Of a stretch of 64,000 bases of DNA, positions 10,871 through 19,871 are shown one piece after another. Each line of letters begins with the position of its first letter. Within the stretch, counting starts at the first letter, position 1. The notes below the pieces were generated by a model, which worked only from the letters and a program-made list of their open reading frames with translations, did no database searches and was not told where the DNA came from. The translations under genes were made by a program, and so were the position numbers. The DNA comes from Panacagrimonas sp041603235 (GTDB lineage: Bacteria; Pseudomonadota; Gammaproteobacteria; Nevskiales; Nevskiaceae): NCBI GenBank assembly GCA_041603235.1, contig JBFIES010000002.1, positions 124,001-188,000 on the forward strand. The letters are read 5' to 3'.

Positions 10871-12082
10871 TCAGCTCACGCGGACCGCGGCAGCTGCATT
10901 GCGCGCCTTCTCACGAGCCTGTTCGATGTCATCGCCCAGGGCCAGCGCCACGCCCATTCGGCGGCGTCCCTGGACGGCGGGTTTTCCAAACAGCCTGAGC
11001 ATGGTGTCGGCTTGCGCCAGCGCCTTGTCTGCGCCGGAGAATGAAGGTGCTTCGCGGTCTCCTTCGCAGAGAATGGCGCAGGAGGCAGAGGGGCCGCGCG
11101 CGCGGATGTTGGGAATGGGCAGGCCGAGGATGGCGCGAGCGTGCAAGGCAAACTCAGACAGATCCTGTGAGATCAGCGTGACCAGTCCGGTGTCATGGGG
11201 GCGCGGTGAGACTTCGCTGAAGATCACCTCGTCGCCTTTGACGAACAATTCAACGCCGAAAATGCCGCGTCCGCCCAGCGCACGTGTGATGCGTTCGCTG
11301 ATGTCCTGCGCTTTTTCCAATGCCATTTTCGACATGGGATGAGGTTGCCAGGATTCGCGATAGTCACCGTCTACCTGCAAGTGACCGATGGGTGCGCAGA
11401 ACGAAGTGTTGGTGCCTTCTTCTTCGGTCATGCCGGGCGGTCCCGGCCAGTGCCGAATGGTCAGCAGGGTGATTTCGTAGTCAAAGTCGACGAAACCTTC
11501 CACGATCACTTTGCCCTGTCCGGCACGGCCGCCGTCCTGGGCGTAGGTCCAGGCCTTGTCGATGTCCGCTTCGGTCTTGATCAGGCTCTGGCCTTTGCCG
11601 GAACTCGACATGACGGGTTTGACCACGCAAGGCAGGCCCAGGGCCTTGACCGCGGCGCGGTACTCGTCCTGTGTCTCGGCAAAGCGATAGGGCGAGGTTG
11701 GAATATCCAGGTCTTCCGCCGCGAGGCGGCGAATGCCCTCGCGGTCCATCGTCAGGCGCGCGGCGCGCGCGGTGGGCACCACATTGAAGCCTTTCTTTTC
11801 CAGTTCCTGAAGCGTCGGCGTATGAATGGCCTCGATCTCCGGAATGATCAGATTGGGCTGCTCCTCCATGATGACGCGGCGCAGTTGCTTGCCGTCGAGC
11901 ATGTTGATGACATGGCTGCGATGCGCGACCTGCATCGCTGGCGCATTGGCATAGCGATCCACCGAAACACATTCAACGCCGAGGCGCTGCAGTTCAATCA
12001 CCACTTCCTTGCCCAGCTCTCCCGAGCCCAGCATCATGGCGCACATGGCGGTGGGTGACAGCGGGGTGCCGAGTGTCGTCAT
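10871..12082 (-). CDS. purT: Formate-dependent phosphoribosylglycinamide formyltransferase PurT
   Basis: ATP-grasp enzyme of purine biosynthesis that makes formyl-GAR from GAR, formate and ATP. The protein is 403 residues (E. coli 392). It opens with MTTLGTPLSP then GSGELGKEVVIELQRLGVE, carries the ATP-grasp region around VVKPVMSSSGKGQS, and ends with GVALALGDD. The reading frame stays open for 114 codons upstream, but that stretch overlaps the neighbouring oxidoreductase and is unlike the family. I place the start at the ATG at 12082, preceded by GAGAGAC. It follows the OYE-family gene by 41 bp on the same strand. Confidence 0.95.
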   Translation of the reverse strand: MTTLGTPLSPTAMCAMMLGSGELGKEVVIELQRLGVECVSVDRYANAPAMQVAHRSHVINMLDGKQLRRVIMEEQPNLIIPEIEAIHTPTLQELEKKGFNVVPTARAARLTMDREGIRRLAAEDLDIPTSPYRFAETQDEYRAAVKALGLPCVVKPVMSSSGKGQSLIKTEADIDKAWTYAQDGGRAGQGKVIVEGFVDFDYEITLLTIRHWPGPPGMTEEEGTNTSFCAPIGHLQVDGDYRESWQPHPMSKMALEKAQDISERITRALGGRGIFGVELFVKGDEVIFSEVSPRPHDTGLVTLISQDLSEFALHARAILGLPIPNIRARGPSASCAILCEGDREAPSFSGADKALAQADTMLRLFGKPAVQGRRRMGVALALGDDIEQAREKARNAAAAVRVS

Positions 12083-12123
12083 CAGTTGTCTCTCAGTATT
12101 GTGTGGATTCGGTGGTATGGCAT

Positions 12124-13449
12124 TCAGCTGCGGCGTCGGCGCGCTAGATGCATGCGAATTGCGGCGAGGTATTCCGTGCCCATGTATTTTAGAAATGCCG
12201 ACAGCGCGCCGCGTTTCAGATCGGGAGCCTTGCCATCTGCCAGGCGCATGAGATTCAGGTAGTACCAGCCCTGAGCGCCAAAGATATTGACCATTCTCAC
12301 CGCAAAGGACTTTGATTGCGGCGAGAGCGCACCAGATGCAGATAATTTCAGTGAATCCTCGAAACGCGGCATTTCGTCGATATCGCCGCTCAGCAACTCC
12401 TTGACCGCCTGGGTATGCGTACACAGTGGCCGCGCTACCCCGATCATGTCGCAGGCATTGTCTGTCAGCGCGTCTTCCATGGCGGCGCGGCTGCGAAATC
12501 CGCCGGTGACCATCAGCGGCATCCTGGCTACACGTCGAATCTGTTCGGCGTAATCGAGGAAATAGGCCTCGCGCTTGCGGGTGCTTTCACGTTGCGGCGC
12601 AGCCGTACTGGCGTCGCCCTGATGGCCAAGCAGGGCCGGTTGTTCGTAATTGCCGCCCGATACTTCGAGCAGATCAACGTGCTCGTCATTGAGCCACTCC
12701 ACCACTCTCAGGCAATCGGCGTTGCTGAATCCGCCTTTGCGGAAATCATCGGAATTGAGCTTTACGCAAACCGGGAAGTCAGCGCCCACAGACTTGCGAA
12801 CGCTGCGCACGGTTTCCAGCAGCAGGCGTGCCCGGTTGTCGAGGTATCCGCCCCAGGCGTCTTTCCGCTGGTTGGTGACCGGTGACAGAAAGGAGCTGAT
12901 GAGATAACCGTGTGCGCCGTGAATCTGCACGCCAGTGAAGCCGCAATCGCGCGCAATCTGTGCAGCTCTGGCGAAGCGCTCGATGATGTCGAGGATTTCT
13001 TCTTCGCTGAGTTCCCGGGGTTTGGCAAAGCTTCCCAGGATGCCCAGCTGAACCGGCGACGGCGCTAGCGGCTGGCGGGTGACATAGCGGGGAGACTGAC
13101 GCCCCGCGTGGCTGATTTGCATCCACAGATGATTGCCGCCAACGGTGCCCGCCCGGGCCCAGCGTGCCAGTGCCTCGCGTGCCTGTGCATTGGTCGTCAT
13201 TGGGTCCGTGGCATCAATTGCAACATTGGCCGGGCGTTCCAGCACACGCCGATCAATCTGCACATTGCCGGTCAGCAACAGGCCAGCGCCGCCCTCGCTC
13301 CACTTTCGGTAAAGCGTTTCGTGGCGTTTGGTCGCACGTAGCTGGGCGTCTGCCACGCCTTCTGTCATGGCCGCCTTGCAGATGCGATTGGGCAGGGTCG
13401 CTCCGCAGGGCAGGCGAAGACTTGAATTGAGTACAGATGAGGTTTCCAT
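12124..13449 (-). CDS. NADH:flavin oxidoreductase, Old Yellow Enzyme family
   Basis: FMN-dependent TIM-barrel reductase of 441 residues, expected to reduce activated alkenes such as enones or related xenobiotics. Recognisable landmarks are PNRICKAAMTEG near the N-terminus, WMQISHAGRQ, VQIHGAHGYLISSFLSP with the substrate-binding histidine pair, NQRKDAWGG and late GGFRSR. The C-terminal ~60 residues extend past the barrel. It sits between mutM (47 bp upstream) and purT (41 bp downstream) on one strand and may be co-transcribed with them, without an obvious functional link. The natural substrate cannot be told from sequence. Confidence 0.9.
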   Translation of the reverse strand: METSSVLNSSLRLPCGATLPNRICKAAMTEGVADAQLRATKRHETLYRKWSEGGAGLLLTGNVQIDRRVLERPANVAIDATDPMTTNAQAREALARWARAGTVGGNHLWMQISHAGRQSPRYVTRQPLAPSPVQLGILGSFAKPRELSEEEILDIIERFARAAQIARDCGFTGVQIHGAHGYLISSFLSPVTNQRKDAWGGYLDNRARLLLETVRSVRKSVGADFPVCVKLNSDDFRKGGFSNADCLRVVEWLNDEHVDLLEVSGGNYEQPALLGHQGDASTAAPQRESTRKREAYFLDYAEQIRRVARMPLMVTGGFRSRAAMEDALTDNACDMIGVARPLCTHTQAVKELLSGDIDEMPRFEDSLKLSASGALSPQSKSFAVRMVNIFGAQGWYYLNLMRLADGKAPDLKRGALSAFLKYMGTEYLAAIRMHLARRRRS

Positions 13450-13496
13450 GCGATTCGCGGTCTGGTTGCGTGGTTCAGCGGCAAATTCTGCAATAT

Positions 13497-14315
13497 TCAG
13501 CGCTGACAGGTTGGGCAGTAGAAGCTCGAACGCTGACCAATGAGCTGTCGTTTGATCGGAGAGGCACAGGTTCTGCAGGGCTGTCGCGTACGCCCGTAGA
13601 CCGCGAGGTCCTGCTGGAAGTAACCGGCGTGGCCGCCTGCACCGACGAAATCCCGCAAGGTGGTGCCGCCCTGGCGGATGGCAGATTCGAGAACTTCGCG
13701 AATGTGCTGCGCCAGTTGTGCGTACTCCGCGCGACTGACGCGACCCGCAGCGCGACCGGGTCGGATACCGGCGCGGAACAGAGCTTCGCTGGCATAGATA
13801 TTCCCGGCGCCGACTACGATCTGGCCATCCATGACGAAATTCTTGACCGCGCCGCGGCGGCCGCGTGATCGGCTGAACAGGTAGTCGCCATTGAATGCAG
13901 GGTCGAAGGGTTCAGGGCCCAGGTGCGCGAGCAACTCGTGCTCATCGTCGCCTGCGTCCCAGAGCAATACCGCGCCAAACCGACGCGGATCATTGAGGCG
14001 GAGCAGCACATCGTTGGCTAGGAGCATGTCCAGGTGATCGTGGCGTATCGCTGCAACATCCGGAGCAAGTACGCGAAGGCGTCCCGACATGCCCAGATGA
14101 ATTAGCAGGCGATCACCCGAATCAAGCAGCAGCACAATGTACTTTGCACGGCGCGAGACCTGTTCAATGCGGCGGCCGGTCAAGCGCTGTTCCAGGTCTG
14201 CGGGAATAGGCCAGCGCATGCGCCGATCACGCACGGTGACTTTCGCAATACGCTGCGCGCTCACATGCGGCTCGATGCCGCGGCAGACCGTTTCGACTTC
14301 AGGTAATTCAGGCAT
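13497..14315 (-). CDS. mutM: Formamidopyrimidine-DNA glycosylase MutM (Fpg)
   Basis: Base-excision repair enzyme that removes 8-oxoguanine and cuts the abasic site. The 272-residue protein starts with MPELPEVET, providing catalytic Pro2 and Glu3 once the initiator Met is removed. Lys58 in RRAKYI corresponds to E. coli Lys57. The DNA-binding helix-two-turn-helix region includes DGQIVVGAGNIYASEALF. The C-terminal zinc finger carries CRTC and CPTC, giving all four cysteines. Length equals the family norm. It is divergent from the monooxygenase gene, with 111 bp between starts. Confidence 0.98.
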   Translation of the reverse strand: MPELPEVETVCRGIEPHVSAQRIAKVTVRDRRMRWPIPADLEQRLTGRRIEQVSRRAKYIVLLLDSGDRLLIHLGMSGRLRVLAPDVAAIRHDHLDMLLANDVLLRLNDPRRFGAVLLWDAGDDEHELLAHLGPEPFDPAFNGDYLFSRSRGRRGAVKNFVMDGQIVVGAGNIYASEALFRAGIRPGRAAGRVSRAEYAQLAQHIREVLESAIRQGGTTLRDFVGAGGHAGYFQQDLAVYGRTRQPCRTCASPIKRQLIGQRSSFYCPTCQR

Positions 14316-14426
14316 CCGACATGCTCGCCAGTCTGCGCGCTCACGTCCAGAGGTCTACACTCAAGGCGGAGCAAAGGCCTCGGCCATCGCAGCCGGCAGC
14401 ACGCCATCAGAACAGGAGAATCGCCC

Positions 14427-15941
14427 ATGAACATGCATTCCAACGCGTTTGATCCGGCTGCCTCCGCAGGCAAGGTTGATCCGCGCATTGTCATTGTGGG
14501 CGCCGGCATGTCGGGCATGTTGCTCGGTGTTGTCCTGCATCGGCGCGGGTTTCGCAACTTTGTCATTCTGGAAAAGGCTGAGAAAGTTGGCGGTACCTGG
14601 CGCGAGAACGCCTATCCCGGCTTGGCTTGTGATGTCCCAGCCTATACCTACACCTACAGTTTCGAGCCCAATGCAGAGTGGAGCCATCGCTTTGCCCGCG
14701 GCCCCGAGATTCAACAATATTTTGAGCGGGTTCATGCCAAATACGGACTTGAGCAGTATGTGCGCTGTAATGCCAAAGCTGACTCTGCGAAATATGAGAA
14801 TGGCCAGTGGACCGTAACCCTCGAAGACGGCGAAACACTGAACGCAGACCTGGTGATTTCCGCTGCCGGATTTCTGCACCACCCGAGCACGCCGGACATT
14901 CCCGGACTCGGGGATTTCGCCGGGAAGACCTGGCATAGCGCGCGTTGGGACCACTCGGTTGATCTCACGGACAAGCGCGTGGGCATTATCGGTACAGGTT
15001 CAACGGCGGTGCAGATCGTCGGTGAGCTTGCGGGTAAATGCGCAAAGCTTTCGCAGTTTCAGCGTACCGCGCAGTGGGTGCATCCGGCCTATGACACGGC
15101 GTACAGCGAATGGTCCAAGAAGCTGCTGCGCCGTTTGCCATTTCTGCCGCGCCTGTTCAGCCGCATGTATGCCTTCGCGCTGTCACTGACCATATCGCGG
15201 CTACCTGTGCCAGATTCCTACATTCACAAGATTCTGGGCTGGGGTTGCCGCCGTGCGTTGAAATCAGTGAAAGATCCGGTGCTGCGCAAAAAGCTGACGC
15301 CGGATTATCAGCCGGGATGCAAACGCCTGATTTTTTCAGACACTTACTACAAGGGCATTCAGCGGCCCGATTGCGAACTGGTGACTGATCAGATTGAACG
15401 CATCGAGTCTGGCGGCGTGCGGACGCGTGACGGCCGCCTGCACGAACTCGACGTTCTGGTCATGGCCACGGGGTTTCATGCGCACAGCTACATGCGGCCG
15501 ATGCGCGTGACCGGCGAGATGGGTCTGGAGCTTGACGACTTCTGGGAGCCTGGCGCGGTGGCGCATCGTGGCGTGGCGATTCCGGGCTTTCCCAACTTCT
15601 TCATGATGCTGGGGCCGCACAGCCCGATTGGAAATTTCTCCGTCATCGCCATTTCGGAGGCGCAGGCGGAATACATTCTTCCCTTCATCGAGATGTATCG
15701 GGATGGCAAGACGCGACGCATCGAAGCGAGTCTGGAGGCCACGCAGAAATACAACGACGCCATGCGCAAGGTTGCCAAGGGAACCGTCTGGGCGCGCGGT
15801 GGATGCACCAGTTGGTATATCGACAAAACCGGTCTGCCGGCAATCTGGCCGGATACGTTCTCGGTCTACAAGCAAGCGCTGGAAACTGCCGGGCGTGATG
15901 AGTTCATCTTCTCCGGTCCTGCACAAAGAACGGACCACTAG
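14427..15941 (+). CDS. Flavin-containing / Baeyer-Villiger-type monooxygenase
   Basis: Two-dinucleotide-domain flavoprotein of 504 residues. The FAD Rossmann motif VGAGMSGMLLG is near residue 27. The Baeyer-Villiger fingerprint FxGxxxHxxxW(P/D) is matched at residues 164-175 (FAGKTWHSARWD), and the NADPH Rossmann motif IIGTGSTAVQI follows. Late ATGFHAH is also typical. Such enzymes insert oxygen into ketones (including steroid or terpenoid ketones) or oxidise amines and sulfides; which applies here cannot be read from sequence. The ATG at 14427 is preceded by ACAGGAGA. No obvious pathway partner is adjacent. Confidence 0.9.
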   Translation: MNMHSNAFDPAASAGKVDPRIVIVGAGMSGMLLGVVLHRRGFRNFVILEKAEKVGGTWRENAYPGLACDVPAYTYTYSFEPNAEWSHRFARGPEIQQYFERVHAKYGLEQYVRCNAKADSAKYENGQWTVTLEDGETLNADLVISAAGFLHHPSTPDIPGLGDFAGKTWHSARWDHSVDLTDKRVGIIGTGSTAVQIVGELAGKCAKLSQFQRTAQWVHPAYDTAYSEWSKKLLRRLPFLPRLFSRMYAFALSLTISRLPVPDSYIHKILGWGCRRALKSVKDPVLRKKLTPDYQPGCKRLIFSDTYYKGIQRPDCELVTDQIERIESGGVRTRDGRLHELDVLVMATGFHAHSYMRPMRVTGEMGLELDDFWEPGAVAHRGVAIPGFPNFFMMLGPHSPIGNFSVIAISEAQAEYILPFIEMYRDGKTRRIEASLEATQKYNDAMRKVAKGTVWARGGCTSWYIDKTGLPAIWPDTFSVYKQALETAGRDEFIFSGPAQRTDH

Positions 15942-15982
15942 ACGCTGTTTACTGCTGAGGTTATTGCTACCTGCGGACCAGT

Positions 15983-17827
15983 TCAGGGAAGCACGGTCAC
16001 CGGAATCTGGTGTGACATGCCGCCGCCGCCGAGCGAGACGACGCGTAGACGATATTCACCGGGTTCGAAGCGCTCCGGGTCCACAACAAACGTCGTGCGG
16101 CCACGATTCAAGCCTTGTGAAACGATGTGGTCCTCTGCGCTTCCCTGCCGAGCCATAGAGACGTATACCCGCAAGGTGCTGCGCAGAGTCTGCAGGTTCC
16201 ACTGAACGGATACCGTCTGGCCCTGCGCGAGGGGTGCGCCCGGCTGCGGGCTGCTGATACGAATATAGGGCTCTGTGTCGCCGGTGACTCCGATGCCGTT
16301 GTGCCGACCGCTTCCCGGCGTATTTCTGCTAGCGGGTTCGACAAGCGGGTAGGGTGCTGCGTCCCGGGTCCCCCAGTCGTGACATTCGACGCCAGTGCAA
16401 TTGCTGAGTAAGGCCAGGCGCTCGCGATGACTGGTCTTGATCGGCGCGGGCAGGTCGCTGAACACGTTATCCAGCTGGAAGGGGTCAGTTTCGAGGTCGT
16501 AAAACTCCTCGAAACTGTCCCACCATTTGATGTAAGACCAGCCCGGTCCGCGCAGGGCGCCGTACTCGAAGCGGATGACGGAGGTTGGTGTCCAGTGTTC
16601 CAACAGCATCTGTGCGCGCCAATCCTGCGTAGGTTCGGCATGCGACAACAAGTGCGCAAAAGACTGGCCATCAATGTCGCGCGAAATTGGAAGCTCTGCG
16701 AGCTTCAGCACGGTTGGATGAATATCGACCATGCCAACCAGTTCGTCGCGGCTGGATTGGGTGGCAACACCGGGTCCGCGGATGGCCATGGGCACGTTGC
16801 TTACTCGTTCGTACGGCGCGAGTTTGGCCAGCAAGCGATGGTGTCCCAAGTGGAAACCATTGTCTGTGAGAAACACGATGTAAGTGTTGTCGAGCTGGCC
16901 TCGCATGCTCAGATGCTGGATGAGGTCTCCGATGGCTTCGTCCGCTGACTGCAGTGAACGCAGGCGCTCGCGATGCCAATTGTCCAGCGCTGCCAGTGCA
17001 GCTTCTGAGTAGGGGGGAAGCGCCGCGATGCTGGGATGTTTGCCGTCGCCGCTGGCATTGAGGTCAGGGTCGCGTGGTAGCGTTTCGTCTTCAAACAACG
17101 CGTCATGACGTTCCGGGTGCCAGGGGCTGTCGCGTGTAATGGGTGCATGCGGTGCACCAAACTGCAGGTGCATCAACAAGGGCTTGTCGCGTGCGATGGC
17201 AGTATCAACAGCGCGTATCGCCCGGCGGTTGATGACATCAGTCCGGAAGTTCTGGGGGGCTTCCGGATAGACCGTTCGCCGACCATTCTCGACAACGGTC
17301 CAGTTGACGTAATCCGTTGTTACCGGAACGAAGAAATCATCCCAGCCAAGCGGAACGTAATTCTCGTGTCCCAGTTCGCCAAAAGCTTCGCGCATCACAC
17401 CAGGGCCGCCGTAGGAATTGACGTACTTGCCAACCATCGCGGTGTAGTAGCCCCCTGCCTGAAACTGCGCGCCTTCGTCATTGTCGGCGTGTCCCTCCTT
17501 CAGGTAGACGTCCCACTTGCGGGTTGGGCCAGGGTCGGGCGAACAGAATTTCACGCCATGATTGTGCGGATATAGGCCAGTCAGGAGCGTGGCACGGGAG
17601 GGGCCGCAAACCGGGGTATTGATGGAGAACTGATCGAAGCTCATGCCCTTGCCGACGATGTGTTCAAACAGGTTGGGCATGACGTCGCTGCGCCACTCCA
17701 TGCGTGACATGTCATCCATGGTGATGACGATGACATTCGGTTTGGCGGCAGCCTGAGTGGCCGGTGTTGCAGCGGCGAGTCCCAGAGTGAGAAGAATCGC
17801 TGCCAGTGGCAGTTTCTGACCGACCAT
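15983..17827 (-). CDS. Secreted sulfatase (type I, Cys-formylglycine) with C-terminal beta domain
   Basis: Arylsulfatase-superfamily protein of 614 residues from the ATG at 17827 (GAGGA nine bases upstream). A further 52 open codons upstream are unlikely to be used. A signal peptide ends near ATQAAA, so it should act in the periplasm or outside. Metal-binding ITMDDM precedes the activation motif C-G-P-S-R at residues 74-78; Cys74 would be converted to formylglycine by a separate enzyme not encoded in this window. Histidine-containing GAPHAP and DNGFHLG are the other active-site loops. Roughly the last 100 residues look like a beta-sandwich tail. Sequence style recalls glycan or heparan sulfatases, but substrate is unknown. 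Confidence 0.92.
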   Translation of the reverse strand: MVGQKLPLAAILLTLGLAAATPATQAAAKPNVIVITMDDMSRMEWRSDVMPNLFEHIVGKGMSFDQFSINTPVCGPSRATLLTGLYPHNHGVKFCSPDPGPTRKWDVYLKEGHADNDEGAQFQAGGYYTAMVGKYVNSYGGPGVMREAFGELGHENYVPLGWDDFFVPVTTDYVNWTVVENGRRTVYPEAPQNFRTDVINRRAIRAVDTAIARDKPLLMHLQFGAPHAPITRDSPWHPERHDALFEDETLPRDPDLNASGDGKHPSIAALPPYSEAALAALDNWHRERLRSLQSADEAIGDLIQHLSMRGQLDNTYIVFLTDNGFHLGHHRLLAKLAPYERVSNVPMAIRGPGVATQSSRDELVGMVDIHPTVLKLAELPISRDIDGQSFAHLLSHAEPTQDWRAQMLLEHWTPTSVIRFEYGALRGPGWSYIKWWDSFEEFYDLETDPFQLDNVFSDLPAPIKTSHRERLALLSNCTGVECHDWGTRDAAPYPLVEPASRNTPGSGRHNGIGVTGDTEPYIRISSPQPGAPLAQGQTVSVQWNLQTLRSTLRVYVSMARQGSAEDHIVSQGLNRGRTTFVVDPERFEPGEYRLRVVSLGGGGMSHQIPVTVLP

Positions 17828-17979
17828 CCGTTGAGTCCTCGATAAGAATATGTGCTCTAAGCCTGCATTATTCTGGAGTACCGCCCCTGAATTTGCGGTC
17901 ATAAGGCTGAGCGTGGTTCTCCGGCAGTCCAGCGGCGCCATCGAAAATGCTGAGTGATTTTCCTCCAGGACGCTGCGCG

Positions 17980-18888
17980 TCAAGCATCACGCAGCGTCCT
18001 GGGATATTCCGCCACCATGAAGTCGGTGAATGCGCGGACTGACGGAAGCTGGCCGCGCCGAGTGGGTACCAGCAGGCTCAGCGCAGCGCCCGCATGGGCT
18101 GTCCAGTCCGGGAGCAGGTGGCGAAGGCGATCCTGCCGTACTTCCGGCCCGCACAGATGGCGAGGAAGGGCGACGATCCCTAGTCCGGCGATCGCACAAG
18201 CCTTGAGCGTGTCGTGATCGTCGCTGCGTAATCGGGGCTGGTAACGGATGCTCTTGACTTCGCCGTTTGCTGAGACGAGTTCCCAGCGGGTTTCTTCAGT
18301 GCCCGAACCCATGGCGAGTCCAGAGTGTTGCCGCAGTGCTTCTGGCGTTGATGGTTCCGGGTGCTGGTCGAGGTAGCGCGGTGCGGCAAATAACCCCCAT
18401 GGCGTATCCGAAAGGCGGCGGACGATCAGCCCCGAATCCGCCAGTGGCCTGAGATGACCGCGAAGCCCGACATCAAACCCTTCTTCGATCAGATCCACCT
18501 TCCGGTTGGTTGCATGCTGGACCAGGTTCACTTTGGGATAGCGCGTGAGAAAGCGGGTCAGCAGATCCGTAAGCAGGTGTGCGGTGCCGGTAGAGCAGGT
18601 GAATCTCACGGTGCCACGGGGTTCGGCTAGACGTTGCTGGATGGCGCTTTCGGCTGCCTCGGCCTCGATCAGCATGGCCTGCGCGTGGCGCTGGAAATCC
18701 CGGCCCGCCTCGGTCAGGGCAAAGCTGCGCGAGGTGCGTTGAATCAGGCGGACGCCCAGACGCGATTCAAGGCCAATGATGCGGCGGCTCAAGGTTGACT
18801 TGGGTAGGTCCAGTGCACGCCCAGCGCTGGCGAAGCCGCCGTGCTCGGCCACCTTCACAAAATAGTAGTGATCGTTGAGGTCGATCAT
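17980..18888 (-). CDS. LysR-family transcriptional regulator, divergent from the YceI operon
   Basis: Standard LysR protein of 302 residues: N-terminal winged helix-turn-helix (residues 1-60, with FASAGRALDLPKSTLSRRI) followed by the co-inducer-binding periplasmic-binding-like domain. It reads away from the YceI/cytochrome b561/GHR operon across a 209-bp gap. This is the usual arrangement for a LysR protein that regulates its divergent neighbours, so it probably controls that module, perhaps in response to a quinone or other electrophile. The effector is inference only. Confidence 0.92.
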   Translation of the reverse strand: MIDLNDHYYFVKVAEHGGFASAGRALDLPKSTLSRRIIGLESRLGVRLIQRTSRSFALTEAGRDFQRHAQAMLIEAEAAESAIQQRLAEPRGTVRFTCSTGTAHLLTDLLTRFLTRYPKVNLVQHATNRKVDLIEEGFDVGLRGHLRPLADSGLIVRRLSDTPWGLFAAPRYLDQHPEPSTPEALRQHSGLAMGSGTEETRWELVSANGEVKSIRYQPRLRSDDHDTLKACAIAGLGIVALPRHLCGPEVRQDRLRHLLPDWTAHAGAALSLLVPTRRGQLPSVRAFTDFMVAEYPRTLRDA

Positions 18889-19097
18889 GTCGTCTCAAAA
18901 ATGGGATGATGAATCCAATAATTGACCATTGTTGATCTATCGTCCATCCAATAGGTTTTGTCTCCGAGTTTGGCGCTTGGACTTTTGTCTGCCACTGCGA
19001 ATGGCCATCATGGTGTGGGCCAGTCGCTGGCGAGTGTCCGGACCTGCCGGGGCTTCGAGTTCCGCGACTGCAGTTCACCTGAAATTGGAGATGAATC
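18889..19097. promoter_or_regulatory. Divergent promoter region with ATCCAATA direct repeats
   Basis: This gap lies between the LysR start and the YceI lipoprotein start. The octamer ATCCAATA occurs at 18913-18920 and again at 18946-18953, 33 bp apart (about three helical turns), bracketing an AT-richer stretch that includes TTGACC at 18922-18927. Repeats on one face of the helix suit a LysR tetramer site. No footprint or consensus supports it beyond this pattern. Confidence 0.4.
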
Positions 19098-19862
19098 ATG
19101 CGATTGTCACTTTTGCTTCCACCCTTGTTCCTGGGCTTGGCTGCCTGTGGCCAGTCTGCCCCGCCGGAGCAGAGCAACAGCGAGGAAACCGTTGCTCCGA
19201 GCGCCAAGGCCGCGCCTGAAAAAGCCTACGAGAGCGCCGCTGCCTCAGCGGTGGAAATAGCTGCGCCTGCCGGTGACTATGCGGTGGACCGCAATCACGC
19301 CTATCTGGGTTTTAGTGTCAGCCACCTGGGGCTATCCAATTATCAGGCGCGGTTCACCGACTACACGGTGGATGTGAAGCTGGACCCCGAGACGATCGGA
19401 GATTCTTCGGTCAAGGTGAACATCAAGGCGGACTCGGTTGCCGCTGACTATCCGGGCGACTACAAAGCCGGACACAAATCTTCGCCATACGAAACCTGGC
19501 TGGAGGATCTTTCCAAGAGCGACAAGTTCTTCAACTCGGAAAAGCATCCCGAGATCACGTTTGAGTCCACGCGCATTGAAGATTCCGGCGACGGCAGCCT
19601 CACCATCGTGGGCGACCTGACCTTGCTTGGCCAGACCCATCCGGTGACCCTGGACGCTGAGGTTGTGGGCGCTGTAGCCGCACATCCGTTTACCAATGTC
19701 GGCGCCATGGGATTCTCCGTGACCGGTACGTTCAAGCGTTCCGAATTTGGAATGAACCACCTGCTCGATCCGCCCTTGATTGGCGACGAGGTCACGTTGC
19801 ATTTCGAGGGTGAATTCCATCAGGTGGTCAAAGCGCCTACGGTCGAGACAGCTTCCCGATAA
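19098..19862 (+). CDS. YceI-family lipoprotein
   Basis: Exported protein of 254 residues with a lipoprotein signal (LFLGLAAC, lipid-modified Cys17), a low-complexity linker to about residue 55, then a YceI lipocalin-like domain (YAVDRNHAYLGFSVSHLG ... FGMNHLLDPPLIGDEV). YceI proteins bind the isoprenoid tail of quinones or similar lipids in the periplasm. It is the first gene of a three-gene operon; the next start is 9 bp downstream. A likely role is quinone or polyprenoid binding close to the cytochrome b561 partner, which carries its own second YceI domain. Confidence 0.92.
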   Translation: MRLSLLLPPLFLGLAACGQSAPPEQSNSEETVAPSAKAAPEKAYESAAASAVEIAAPAGDYAVDRNHAYLGFSVSHLGLSNYQARFTDYTVDVKLDPETIGDSSVKVNIKADSVAADYPGDYKAGHKSSPYETWLEDLSKSDKFFNSEKHPEITFESTRIEDSGDGSLTIVGDLTLLGQTHPVTLDAEVVGAVAAHPFTNVGAMGFSVTGTFKRSEFGMNHLLDPPLIGDEVTLHFEGEFHQVVKAPTVETASR

Positions 19863-19871
19863 CGTCAGGTC

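Noticed and set aside
12083..12424. N-terminal extension of purT
   Set aside because: It overlaps the OYE-family gene, and orthologues start at the MTTLGTPLSP region where a ribosome-binding site is present.
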